From the NCBI GenBank assembly GCA_023055425.1, contig JALGPY010000002.1:120602088-120666087 (forward strand): 64,000 bases of DNA, read 5' to 3'. This DNA is from Linanthus parryae (Eukaryota > Streptophyta > Magnoliopsida > Ericales > Polemoniaceae). The position numbers and the translations under genes were made by a program. The notes under the pieces were generated by a model. That model was not told the DNA's origin. It ran no database searches and saw nothing but the letters and a program-made list of their open reading frames with translations. Positions 42,750 to 53,592 of the stretch are shown here, piece after piece. The number at the start of each line of letters is the position of its first letter. Position 1 is the stretch's first letter.

Positions 42750-42945
42750 GATTTTCATTGAACCACCTAAACCAAAGTGAACAGTAAAACATGGTGCTTC
42801 CTTAGTAAATAGATAACTTTTCATGGTGTTACATTTTACTCTACACACCATGCAAAGATCAAAAATTCTTTAATATTTTCACTAACCAAACCAAATGACA
42901 TGGTCAAAGTGACCCGGTGAGTAGTGGCGAAAATCAGTACCGGAC
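42750..42945. mobile_element. Decayed Stowaway-like MITE
   Basis: It keeps CATGGTGTTACATTTTACTC and GGTCAAAGTGACCCGGTGAG from the family but has lost clear ends. Confidence 0.5.
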
Positions 42946-43690
42946 TTTATATTCAGATCTTGTTTATCTGTTTAAAAAAAAAAGAAAACAGTGGGAAATG
43001 ACACGTGTTGAAAAAGTCGTTTAAATACAGAATAAAAAAAAAAACTGTTTGGTATCCGATTAAAAACAGTGTTTAAAATCAGAAACACATTTGGAAACGT
43101 TACTAAATTTTGATGGTTCCCCTCAAAAAAAAAAAAGAAAAAATTGATGTTAAATTTGTTTGAATATCATTTTTACGTACATATATTATTTGATATTTTT
43201 TTTGCATCTAGTCATAATAGAAATGTCTTTAAACGCTAATAGTGAGAAAAAAACTCCAACAAACTCCGCATTTGTTATTTTTTTTAAACAGCTATTTTTC
43301 AGCATGTTTATGTTTTTAAACAGGAAAAAAATAGGTATACAAAATGAGTTTTAGAAAATAGCCTGTTTATAATCAACTTTTGAAACGAGTTGGAATCCGT
43401 TTAAAAACAAGAAAAAGAGAGGAAACGTCAGTTTTAGGTAAGTAGGAAGAAAGAAAAGAAACATATGAAGTAGTTCGGGAATTCCACCAAGAGCAATCAA
43501 TACAGCCCGAACCGTAGGCGAAGTCATAGCACAGTAGGGGTCATTATGTAATTACATGAAATTGTCAAATCACTCCCAAAGTCGACGACATGAAAATTTC
43601 TTTTAAACCCAACCTATTTCATGATAAAACAAATGTGTTTCGAAGAAGGTAAAGTTGCCTTTAAATCTCTCTCCCCTTTCATAATTTTCT
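42946..43690. repeat. AT-rich region with a MITE shared with 35480-35650
   Basis: The block around 43280-43320 (GCTATTTTTCAGCATGTTT) is the reverse complement of 35560-35590. The full ends of this element are unclear. No gene is seen. Confidence 0.4.
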
Positions 43691-43794
43691 TCGTCGACCA
43701 TACGGAGTTTTCCATCGGTTGATACGACCTTGAATGATCTTCCTCCGGTTGACTATAATTCCAGATATAACCAGGTGTCTGTGAACGATTTTAC

Positions 43795-44748
43795 GAGTCT
43801 TTGGAACTCGACTTATGCTGGTGTTGGTACGCAACCCGTTTCCTCTAGTAACGTTTTTGGCCATGGAACCGCCTTGCATAATACGGCACGACAACAGTAT
43901 TTTCACCGCTTTTTCACACTACAATCCCAGTTGGATACAATTATCGGCATACAGAGTATACGTTAATGTCCACGGAAGCAAGTTCGCCTCCATCAGAGAA
44001 AACGTATAATTGCGCAATGTACGAACATCAAAAAAAGGTTTCTGGGGGTAGCTGATCTGTTGAGGAGGGAGGAGGGCACGAAGAAGATTTCCAAGTTATA
44101 CCCACTGCGTCAGTGGATTACGATGGTGTTGGTACGCAACCTGTTTCCTCTGGTAACCTTCTTGAAAATTGAACCGCCGTGCATTATACGGCACAACAAC
44201 CGTATTTTTCACCTCATTTTTACACGGCAATCCCACTTGCATACAATTATCGGCATACAGACTCCATGTCAGTGTCCACGGAAGCAAGTACGCCACCATC
44301 GGAGAAGATTTATAATGGTGTTTGCGCAATGGACCAACATCAAGAAGTGGTTTCTAGTGGTAGCGGATATGTTGAGGAGGGAGGAGGCCACGAAGAAGCT
44401 TCCCGGGATATAACCACTGCGTCAGTGGATTATGATGGTGTTGGTACGCAACCTAATTCCTATGGTAACCTTCTTGAACAAGGAACCGCCGTGCATAATG
44501 CGGCACAGCAACCATATTTATCACCGCATTTTTACACGGCAATCCCACTTGCATACAATTATCGGCATACAGACTCCATGTCAGTGTCCACGGAAGCAAG
44601 TACGCCACCATCGTAGAAGTTGTATAATGGTGTTTGTGCAATGGACCAACATCAAGAAGTGGTTTCTAGTGGTAGCGGGTCTGTTGAGGAGGGAGGAGGC
44701 CACGATGAAGCTTCCCGGGATATAACCACTGCGTCAACGGACATGGAA
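43795..44748 (+). repeat. Three 305/312-bp tandem units inside the first exon of the Ulp1-like gene
   Basis: GGTGTTGGTACGCAACC recurs at 43820, 44125 and 44437. The last unit is 312 bp long (104 codons), the first 305 bp, which shifts the frame. Unit 2 has TGA where unit 3 has GGA, and unit 3 has TAG where unit 2 has GAG. Peptides such as YNYRHTDSMSVSTEAS and DQHQEVVSSGSG repeat. Confidence 0.85.
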
Positions 44749-44904
44749 TTTGCCCAAACGCTTTCCCAGTACAAGAATAATCATGACCTTCCTAAGAAAC
44801 GGATAAGTCATGATTGCCCTGTTAACTCCGGCGAAATTTTATCCGGAGCTCCCACACATATTGACTGGAACTCATTGGTTACGGCTCCATTTGTTCGTTT
44901 CAAG

Positions 44905-45602
44905 TAAGTTAATACTCCTACAACTACACTGTTTCCCAGCGCGACAAAGTTTCATGGTTACTGGTTTTCAATGCTGAGCTATAAGTATTTGTTATGGGTG
45001 GTACGATTTTGTTTAACAATCCAAACTGCACTTTTTTTGTGGATTGACCAAATGTCGGTGCCTCTTTCTTGAAACATGATAATGTAGTGCCACATCATGC
45101 TAATCATTTATTTTGCATAAATGTGTGTTGGTGATGGTTTTTAAACTAGATTAAAACTGGAGAAACGTGTTTGATACTGGATGTAGGAGATTAAATGACA
45201 AATATACCCTCTGCTTGTATCCTTCTAAAGATTTGTGAGAACAAATTCAAATGAATGTTTAACGATTTTGTAACGTCAACGATGTCTTGATTTTTTTAAA
45301 TTGGATAACAAAAATTAACGGTATTGTGACAGTTCCTGGAAATATCCCCACAAGACAAAACTTGGTTTTTTCCACATGTGAAAAACAGGAGAAAACTGGT
45401 TCAAAACTATTTCGTTGAACAAACGTAAATCAAATACTTTTATACCAAACTGACAGAGGGTAGCAATTTTTCACTATTAGTATCTCCGTTTGATGAACTT
45501 CACTGTTGATATCTCGTGTTTATGCATACTCTCCCAACACGAACGTTGTTTGGGGGTGTTTAATGTTTATTAAGGGATTGAAATTTTCAATTCCTTTACC
45601 AT
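44905..45602 (+). other. Intron 1 of the Ulp1-like gene, with MITE debris
   Basis: Starts GTAAGT and ends TTTAG before GAATGATCGG. Sequence at 45130-45440 is related to the element at 52447-53373 (TTTAAACTAGATTAAAACTGG). Confidence 0.55.
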
Positions 45603-47988
45603 TTAGGAATGATCGGTTGCCCAAATATAGGGCGGAGTACGGGAAATACAAAACATGCAGGATGACTGTGGAACGAAAAATTGCGGATGAATGGGCTCGT
45701 CTTCCTGAAAATATTCGAAATTTGTACTTTAAGGATGCAAGATCTCCAAGAGAGGAGAAGCGCCAATTGGAAGAAAATGGGGTTGTACAACCTAAAAGAA
45801 CAAAACGCAAGAAGGTAGCGGTGGATAAAGAGACAGCAGCAATTAAGAAGATCTTCAAGACGAGCATGTCCTTGCCACAAGTTATAATTTTTTTTCATGA
45901 CATGACGGAGGAGCAGAGGCTGTGGATGGATCATGTCGGGCTAGCGAGTCTGGGTCAGCTTAACACTACTAGAAATATTAGCAAATACTACATTTTATTT
46001 GCAGCATTTGAACAAATGCGGTAATTGGTACCCTAAAGCAGCATTAATATTAATGTTGCAAAGCAAATGCTGTAATATTGTAGCATTAATTCTATAATGC
46101 TACAATTTTTGGCTAAAGAGCTTTTAAATTGCAGCATTAATGGATTAATGTTGCAACGGATGGTAATATTGTATCATTAATAACCTTAATGCTGCTTTTT
46201 TGGGTTCTTTTTTGCAGCATTAACAAACTAATGCTGCAATCACAAAATATTTGGGGCAAAATTTAAACTTTCACTAAACATTTGGGGGGGAATTGAAATT
46301 TCACTTCAAAGTATACCCTAACCCTAATATAGCCTAAAGCAGCCGCCTCACTTTCATATCCTCACCCGTATGAACAAAGAAACACATAGGGAGAGAGAGA
46401 GAGGGAGAGAGAAAGAGAGAGAGAGATGGAGATCTCAGATGAGGAACAGATCGGAGAGGGAGAGGGTGAAGAGGAGGAGATGAGGAAGCTTCGTGCTCTC
46501 TGACCTCTTCATCTTCCTCTCTCTCTGTTTCGGTCTCTTCCACATCCAACGAACGCCACCGCCAACGAACGCCACCGCAGATCGGAGAATCCGCCGTCGC
46601 CTTCGCCTCCGTGTCCGGACAACGCCTCCTCGTCGGCGTCTCTCTCCATCTGCGTTCCAGATCTGGTGAGTCTCTCACTCTCGATGGCGGAGAAGACGGC
46701 GACCTGGTGGTGAGGCGGCTACTGTCGATGGCGGAGAAGAAGAAGACAATGTGACCGAAGGTTGCAGAGACCGAAGGTTGCAGACGATGCGACCCAATTT
46801 CTGGTGATTTCATTTCTCTCTCTCTCCCTCCCTCTCTCTCTCTCTTTCCCTCTCTCTCTCTCTCTCAGTTCGTTTCTCATCTTCCTCTTCTTGTTGTTCA
46901 TCTACAGATCTATTTCTTTACCAGAGATAGAACATGCAGAGGAAGGTTGCAGAGGCCGATTTCGACTGTTTGGAGAAAATTTCCCGTTGGCAGAGAAATT
47001 TCTCGTTCATCTACAGATCTATTTCGACTCGTCCTTCGGCTTCACTGTCACCCACCGGAAATCTTCTTCTTATTCTTCTTCCTCTTCTTTTATATCGATA
47101 ATATGTATTTTTTGATTTTTTTTTTTTGCTCTGTTTTTGTGATCTAGAATCTATGATTCGTGGTGGTTCTGTAAATGATATGTAATGGAATGGAAAATTA
47201 ACAGAAATATGTACATTTGCACTGTTTTTTTTATCTAGGATCTATACATTTGCTCTGTTTTTTGATGTGGAATTGGTAAATTCTTTTGCTTTGTGTTTGC
47301 TAAATTTTGATGTGTGTTGATTATGTTAAAACAGATAGAGTAAGAGAGCTGAAAATGTTGAATTTATGAGATGGGTTAGGGGCGAAATAGTCTTTTCCCT
47401 CTGTTTTTAATAAAGAAAGTTTTCAAAAGGGTGAAGAAACAAACTGAGGGAGTATAATATTGCAGCATTAAGATTCAAAATGCTGCAAAATAATAGGTAA
47501 AATTGCAGCGTTAATCACTCAAAATGCTGCAAAATAGTATGTAAAATTGCAGCATTAAACTCTAATAATGCTGCAACATGACTCAAAATGCAGCATTAAG
47601 TGTAAATGCTGCAAGGTGTGATTATAGATGTGCAGCATTAGTTAATGCTGCAAGGTAATGCTGCTATTCTTTGCAGCATTAGCTTAATGCTGCAATGCAA
47701 AAAACAGCACTGGCTAATGCAGCATTAGCATTAATGCTGCAATTAATGCTGTTTTTGCTAAATACAGCATTAATTTTAGCAAATACCGCATTAATCTAAT
47801 GACGCTTTTGCTAATATTTCTAGTAGTGTAAGTTACCGAACATGCCGATTGACTTCGCTCAGTATTGTCTGGCATTTTTCAACCCTTTCACCCGCGTTAT
47901 GGAGGCTCATGGTCGTAAGTTACTGATTGATTACAAAGTTGTTGAATGGCTTCTGGGGTTCCGTGGCTCTGGGATAGAAATGCATTTT

Positions 47989-48024
<36 letters not shown>

Positions 48025-48612
48025 TTGCATGCTCCATATCAGAGCAAGAATTATGCCACCAACTCGGAATAAAAAAATCTTTGGATAAGGTTAAGTTACT
48101 TGCGAATTTTCTCAGAGGAGATCACAACCTCAGCGATGATTGGAAACGAAGGGCCATCTTCTTAATCCTTGGCTATTTTGGCCTACCTAGTACTAAGCTG
48201 GCCATACACCAATGGCAAGTAAAGTTTGTAAACGACTTAGAATGTTTGAGCAAGGTTAACTGGTGCAAGTTGTTTCTTGATCACTTGTCCAACAAGCATA
48301 AGTCAGCCATGGTAAAGAAACGGCCGGCCGCAGGCGGATGGATAATGATACCCATGGTAAAGTTCCAACACTTGTGCACAGTATGTGTCATAATTTCAAG
48401 TTGATTTTCGTATGCAAGTGTGTAACCGAATCTTTAAGTTTGTGTGTGTGTGTGTGTTGGTTTTTTAGTTGGCGTACCTTGAGGTATTCCAACCGCTGCA
48501 GCAAGACAAATCCGAAGCCGCCACATTTTCAGATATTGGTCCACGCATAGGCCTATGGAATAAATCTGACATCAAGAGGAAGTGGGATTTTCTGCAGATG
48601 AACAAATCCGAG
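45603..48612 (+). pseudogene. Ulp1-like gene, N-terminal domain exons (interrupted by CACTA)
   Basis: The exon opens with RNDRLPKYRAEYGKYK, runs through SLPQVIIFFHDMTEEQRLWM and is cut at 45963. It resumes at 47832 with PIDFAQYCLAFFNPF and GRKLLIDYKVVEWLLGF; the frame is kept if the CACTA element and one TAA duplication are discounted. A 28-base A run at about 47993-48020 then interrupts or encodes a Lys tract. CSISEQELCHQLGI to GGWIMIPM follows, then a 112-bp intron and LAYLEVFQPLQQ ... WNKSDIKRKWDFL. The pattern resembles the domain preceding the protease in plant transposon-associated Ulp1 proteins. Function unknown. Confidence 0.7.
45964..47828. mobile_element. CACTA (En/Spm) transposon, non-autonomous, 1865 bp
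   Basis: Ends CACTACTAGAAATATTAGCA and its inversion TGCTAATATTTCTAGTAGTG; 3-bp duplication TAA at 45961-45963 and 47829-47831. Subterminal regions (to about 46240, and from 47450) contain many copies of GCAGCATTAATGCTGC-type motifs, the likely transposase sites. No transposase. The centre (46320-47400) is unlike the ends and may be captured plant DNA, with GA and CT microsatellites (46388-46430, 46814-46866). Confidence 0.93.
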
Positions 48613-50477
48613 GTGCGTGTTGTATGGTCCTAAGTTTTCATCTTGTTATATAGATGCCTCGAGGATTCCCTGTGCCCGAGGGCACTACCTCTAAAAATCA
48701 CTATGGACGTTTCACCAATTGTAATGTCATCAAACAAAATAAGTACTTCATCCACAAGCCCGAAACTTTAAACACATTATTTTTAAGGTACACGTTTACA
48801 TCGGGTTAATTTTATAATTACAATTAGTGGAAACTTTTTCTTAAATATTCTCTCTCAAGTACTTAATGCATACGCCCAGTATGTCAAAACTTTCACGTTG
48901 AAACCCCCAGTCCTAATACTAGCTTATTGCACCCTCCATTTGCAAAGAAAACGTCAATGTGAAACTGGTAAAATGTTTCCGTTAAATACTTAACAGGATG
49001 GTCTGTTAGTTGATACTTAAACCTATTTATTAAGGGTAAAATTGGCAACCCCACAAAGATATGAATCCCACCGGAACCACCACCGTCCCGCCTCAGCCAT
49101 CATGGCCATTTGCAGCTGCATACCACTCCGCCGTCACAACCACCTTGCCTAACCCATATTTCAACAGTTTATCCCAAAGATATGCGAATTTTGGGTCTTG
49201 TTTCACATTAACCTATATTTGAAAATGTGTGTGGGGGTGGGGGTGGGGGTTGGTGTTTGGGGTGCAATTAGCTAGTTTTAGAACTGGGGTGCAATTAGCT
49301 AGTTTTAGAACTGGGGGTTGCAATGTGAGAGTTTAGAGTTTTGACATACTGGTGGTATGTATTAATTAATTAAGCCTTTTATTTTAAAAGAAACTACATT
49401 CTTAAAAGATTTACCCACCAAAAGATTTGGGATAATCTACCTAAATTCTCATTACTTTTTGATAATATTTACCCACCAAAAGATGTTAGGAACTCACGAA
49501 ATTGTAATGATAAAGCGCTGGTATGTCAGTCAAACTAATCCATCTTAGAAATCTGAGAATTATTATTGGTTTCTACATACAGAAATGTTGTTAAGATTAA
49601 CATCAAAGATGACATACACAAGACTACATGAGGAGATCAACTCATGAAATTGACTCTGTCAAATAATTTAGGACAATTAGGTTCCCAGAAGTTGAGGGTG
49701 AGATTTCTTCTAGATCAGATTCAATAAATTAATAATGTTCACATGTTTGAGGAAGAAGGGTAACCAAGCTTCAATGTCGTCTTTTCCTGAAACAAAGAAA
49801 GAGATCGTTGTGAAGTTTATACAAAGAAATCTCGTGTTAGTTGATCAAATAGAATGAAGAAGTCATTCTAAGATGCGGAGATCCAAGGGATTGAATCTTG
49901 TGCCTCTCACGTGCAAAGCGAGCTCTTTTCCAGTTGAGAAACTGAGAAATTGCACACAAAATTGGTGGCACAAAACAGATAATTCATCGCTAGTAAGAAT
50001 AAATAAATTGGAATGTCAATATCAATCTGATCATCTTATATGAAGGAACAAAACTTATATATATAAGTATCTGGTTGTTCAGCAAATGCCTTGCTCTTTC
50101 CTGTCCTCTAAACATTTTAGCACTAAAACAAAATAGAGAAACTACGCATATCATGCTTCTTAAGAAAAAGTTCCCGTTGGAGAAGTGATATTAAACTCAG
50201 CGAAAGCTTGTTATCGGGCAATGTCTGCAGACAACTATGTTATGCTATGTAAGACTATACTAAAGTTTTAGCAGTGTAACATGACATTTTAAATTGTTGT
50301 ACTAACTCAACCGACGTCTTCATAGCAAACAGCTCAAAGTTCAAATCCTACAGTAGTGGAATTTAATTAAGGCCATAACGGCACAAATTGCAAGAAAAAA
50401 ATCTAAATAAATGAAAGTATATCACACGAAACTAAGTGTGACTTGCACTCTCATTGGTGTTGTCATCTGTCGTTGCA
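48613..50477 (+). other. Large intron of the Ulp1-like gene
   Basis: Holds a reversed Helitron-like end (48659-48685) and a tandem pair of a 28-bp unit at 49258-49318 (GGGGTGCAATTAGCTAGTTT...). No coding sequence recognised. The acceptor is TTGCAG at 50477. Confidence 0.5.
48659..48685 (-). mobile_element. Second Helitron-like 3' terminus, reversed
   Basis: On the minus strand GTGCCCTCGGGCAC then AGGGAATCCTCGAG, parallel to 39472-39498, with the terminal CTAG changed. Confidence 0.4.
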
Positions 50478-51500
50478 GAGTATTGAACTCATGCCGGTTG
50501 AGATGACGAAGGGCCTTCCAGATCTTGTTGTAGAAAGAATTAAAGAAAATGACACCCTAATACTGAAGTACAATACAAGGGACTCTCTCTGTGAGGAAAA
50601 TGAGCTTGTGAAATACAGAGTAAGCAATCACGATATAAATGCAGAAGGGTCGGCACAGAAAAAAATGATGAGTGGTTTTAAATATGAGACGAGAGTATTG
50701 GGAGAACACAGGGCCAACAATGAACAGTCTGTGGGAGGTCATGGCATTGGGACAGATTCATTAAAGGATTGTGGAGATGAGTACTTTGGAAATAAGTACA
50801 AAACCAAGCATATACTCATTGACCGCCCAACCATGAATGAATGTAAGTTGCACTACATTATTTCAAAATCAGCAGAGGCCGGCATCGACCGTCAGGCGAA
50901 CGAGGAGATACGAACTAAGCACAAGAAGTACGTTACACATGCTTCTGTAATTTTTCTAACCCTTTGTTTAGGTTTCAGTCACTATCGTGTTATTTAACAC
51001 AGATGGTTCGTCATTGTTTGCAGAGAGCAGATGGTACAGGTTGAAGACAACATAGCGATATTGCATTGTGGGTCTGCTTGACAGCTACAGTTTGACCGGT
51101 GGTTCGGTCCCTTTGTGAGTTTTTACATTCCGCATTAACCTATTTGACATGCGATTAAGTGACTTATGTATACATATATACACACACACTCAAACAGTCT
51201 TCGATTCGCTCCCACTTCTATGTGTTAAAGGTAATAGAATGCATGGCACGTGTGCTACGCCTGGAAGAGCAGCGCGAGACAGACCGTCGGTTCAAGAAAA
51301 TCTGGTACTGGGGCAGTGCCACTTCGGTATGTAGCTTCATTATATTTTTAACTGGACAAACATATTCGTTCAATTGTTCATAACGTTCATTGGAAGTATC
51401 TACAGGTCCTTCATGAATCAAGTTCGAAATATGTGGTTCCCGATAATTACCTTGGAGAGTTCGACTTGTTGGTTATGGTTCTGCTCTATATTTTTGTTCG
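50478..51500 (+). pseudogene. Ulp1-like gene, middle exons
   Basis: 50478 to about 50930 is open (IELMPVEMTKGLPDLVVERI ... NEEIRTKHKK), rich in charged residues, no domain known. Short exons follow after AG at 51023 and 51230 (MARVLRLEEQRETDRRFKK, ended by GTATGT) and near 51405 (SSKYVVPDNYLGEFD). TGA near 51080 interrupts the piece starting at 51024. Boundaries are by eye. Confidence 0.5.
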
Positions 51501-51585
51501 GAAATAATTCACTGAATGTTGATAACTTTCATTGAACGTACCTAATTTTATTTTAGACTGAAGTCTTGAATGCGATTTTTTGCAG

Positions 51586-52194
51586 TTGTGTGTGCCCTTG
51601 AATGTTGAGAATAATCACTGGTTCTTGTTGGTGATCAGCTTCCACGAGAAAAAGGTCCTCATCCTGGACTCAATGGCTAACCCTCTGTACAACACGACTG
51701 AGGTAGATACTAATATTCACTCCATCAATGACTTCTTTCAAAGATGTTATGGTGTGAGAAAGAACTGCGCTGACATCACCAGCTTCCCGGTTATTCAAAC
51801 TGCACGTTGGGGCAAAATTCCTATGCCGGAGAGCAGGTTAGTGGTCACTTTCATCACCGTTTGTAGCTTCATCTTGAATCCATTACACCGTTTTCACTTT
51901 GTTTCATTTTCAATATGCGAATCCGTATTTCTCAGTGGCAGCGACTGTGGACCGTATGTTTGCTTTTACATGGGTCATATCAGAGATCTAATTTCGGAGC
52001 CCAGGGTGTCGATTTTTGTGGAGCAGAAGCACATCCGCGTGTGGGTGACCTATAAAATAGTCAATTCTTCCCATAACCGCCGGAGGAAATATGTGTTGGA
52101 CAAAATCAAACAAAGAAACTTTGACGAGACAAAACTGAGCGTGTCTGGTGACACATATGAGAGTATATATGCTGGTGCGGATATAAAACAATGA
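51586..52194 (+). pseudogene. Ulp1-like C48 peptidase catalytic exons
   Basis: Exon 51586-51836 has NNHWFLLVISF with the catalytic His and VLILDSM with the Asp. After an intron starting GTTAGT, exon 51935-52194 has GSDCGPYVCFYM with the catalytic Cys, then ends at TGA. The His-Asp-Cys order and spacing fit the C48 (Ulp1/SENP) family. The core itself has no stop. It could cleave SUMO-like proteins if expressed, but the upstream part of the gene is disrupted. Confidence 0.85.
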
Positions 52195-52446
52195 TATTTG
52201 CTCTGTTTTGGAAGGGAGATTTTATGAACTTTGGGTTAAGGTATACAAAACCTCACTTCCCAAACAATGGTAAAATTAGCGGAGTGATGTGTTACAGTTC
52301 AATTCGGATGGAACTTTGCTTTCCTTTATTAGTTTCATGTGTTTTTACTGTAGTTGGGCGTTTTCATAGCATGCGCAATCTCTTTTATTTAATTGAAGTG
52401 AACATGTTTTTATAAACTGGAAAAAAACTTGCTGAAAACATATATG

Positions 52447-53373
52447 GTGAGTTTGGTAGAATGGTTTTTGGTGGAAAAACTGGTTTTAAGATTGTGGTGG
52501 AAATCTTTTGATTTTTTTGGAGATTCTAGTTAAACTAGTGTGTTTTTTGATGGTTTTTAATCAAGATTAAAAACTGGATAAATGTGTTTGGTAGTGGTTT
52601 TAAACTAGAATCAGTAGATCAAATGACAAATATATCATCCACTTGAGTTTTCATTACATATTCACCAAGAACAAATTAAAGAGCAAAGATTTCATGAAAG
52701 TTAACAAATTGAAGAACAAATTAACGGTATTGTAGCATCCAAAAAATAAGAATTTTCGTACTTGGATTCAACAAAAAATTAACGATTTCATGAAGTTTCG
52801 ATCACGCCAAAATTCAAGACTTGTTCATTCATGAAGTAGAAGTATGAGCATAAAGGGGGTGAGAAACTATTACTACCTCTGTTTCTTTAGAAACAGCAAA
52901 CTTTATATTTTGTCACTATTCACTGAATCACTTTGCCCCGGTGATTGATTAGCAAAATGATACAAGAAATTGGTGATTTTTGCATGGGGTTGTAGAGTCA
53001 AGTTCACTCTACAATACCATGAAAAAATTACCTGAAATTTATATCGTTTTGCTATATAAATCACCGAGTCAAAGTGATGCACTACGGGTAAAAGAGTCAA
53101 ACCATGACATTCCTGAAGAAACAGAGGTGGTACATAACTCTGGTAAAAGAATGACCTAGGTTAATTTTGGAAATATAAAGAAAGTGTGAGGGCAATATAG
53201 GGTTAGCTGATACTACTAATAGAAAAAAAACTGAAAAAAAAAACCCACCAAAACTTGTTTTTTTTCCCATGCCAATAGTTGAAAAAAACTAGTTTAACTA
53301 AACACACACTATAAATAAACTATTTGGTGGAAAAACCAAAAACCAAAATAAACCAATTTACCAAACGGACCCA
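52447..53373. mobile_element. Non-autonomous DNA element with a Stowaway-like MITE inside
   Basis: Ends GTGAGTTTGGTAGAATGGTT and AACCAATTTACCAAACGGAC are roughly inverted. The interior is non-coding. A Stowaway-like copy occupies 52874-53130. Related fragments occur at 45130-45440. Confidence 0.5.
52874..53130. mobile_element. Stowaway-like foldback MITE, nested
   Basis: Arms meet at GTTCACTCTACAATACCATG (53002-53021). Ends CTACCTCTGTTTCTT and AAGAAACAGAGGTGG, flanked by TA. Confidence 0.7.
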
Positions 53374-53592
53374 TAGTAATACAAAAGAATGAAATTGTTT
53401 CATACCGCGTGTGCTTTAAAACGTTGTTTACTAGAAAAAAATAAAATTCTTGAAAAAATAAATACATTTCACAGTAATGAAATTTATTCACATTTCATGC
53501 TCCCGACCACATTTTAAAGCTCTCAACTTCATTTAAGGTGTCTAACTATCGTGTTTTGCTTAGTTTGGCGTTTTATATAGCATGATCAATCT

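Larger units (their letters stand above)
43691..52194 (+). pseudogene. Multi-exon Ulp1-like cysteine protease gene, broken by CACTA and stop codons
   Basis: Exons, by frame and splice signals: a repeat-rich 5' exon to 44904 (donor GTAAGT); 45603-48356 (split by the CACTA element; donor GTAAAG); 48469-48612 (donor GTGCGT); 50478-about 50930; small exons near 51024 and 51233-51326; about 51406; 51586-51836; and 51935-52194. The middle exons resemble the N-terminal domain of plant Ulp1 genes often carried by transposons; the last two carry the C48 protease core. Ulp1 proteases remove SUMO or related modifiers. Stops occur in the 5' exon repeats and near 51080, and no ATG is seen for exon 1. Whether it was a host gene or transposon cargo is unresolved; no terminal inverted repeats enclosing it were found. 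Confidence 0.75.

Noticed and set aside
46334..47147. ORFs in the CACTA core
   Set aside because: Encoded by GA and CT microsatellites; no transposase or other domain.
43691..52194. Mutator-type transposon carrying the Ulp1-like gene
   Set aside because: Plausible by analogy, but no long terminal inverted repeats, 9-bp duplication or transposase could be found, so it is not annotated.
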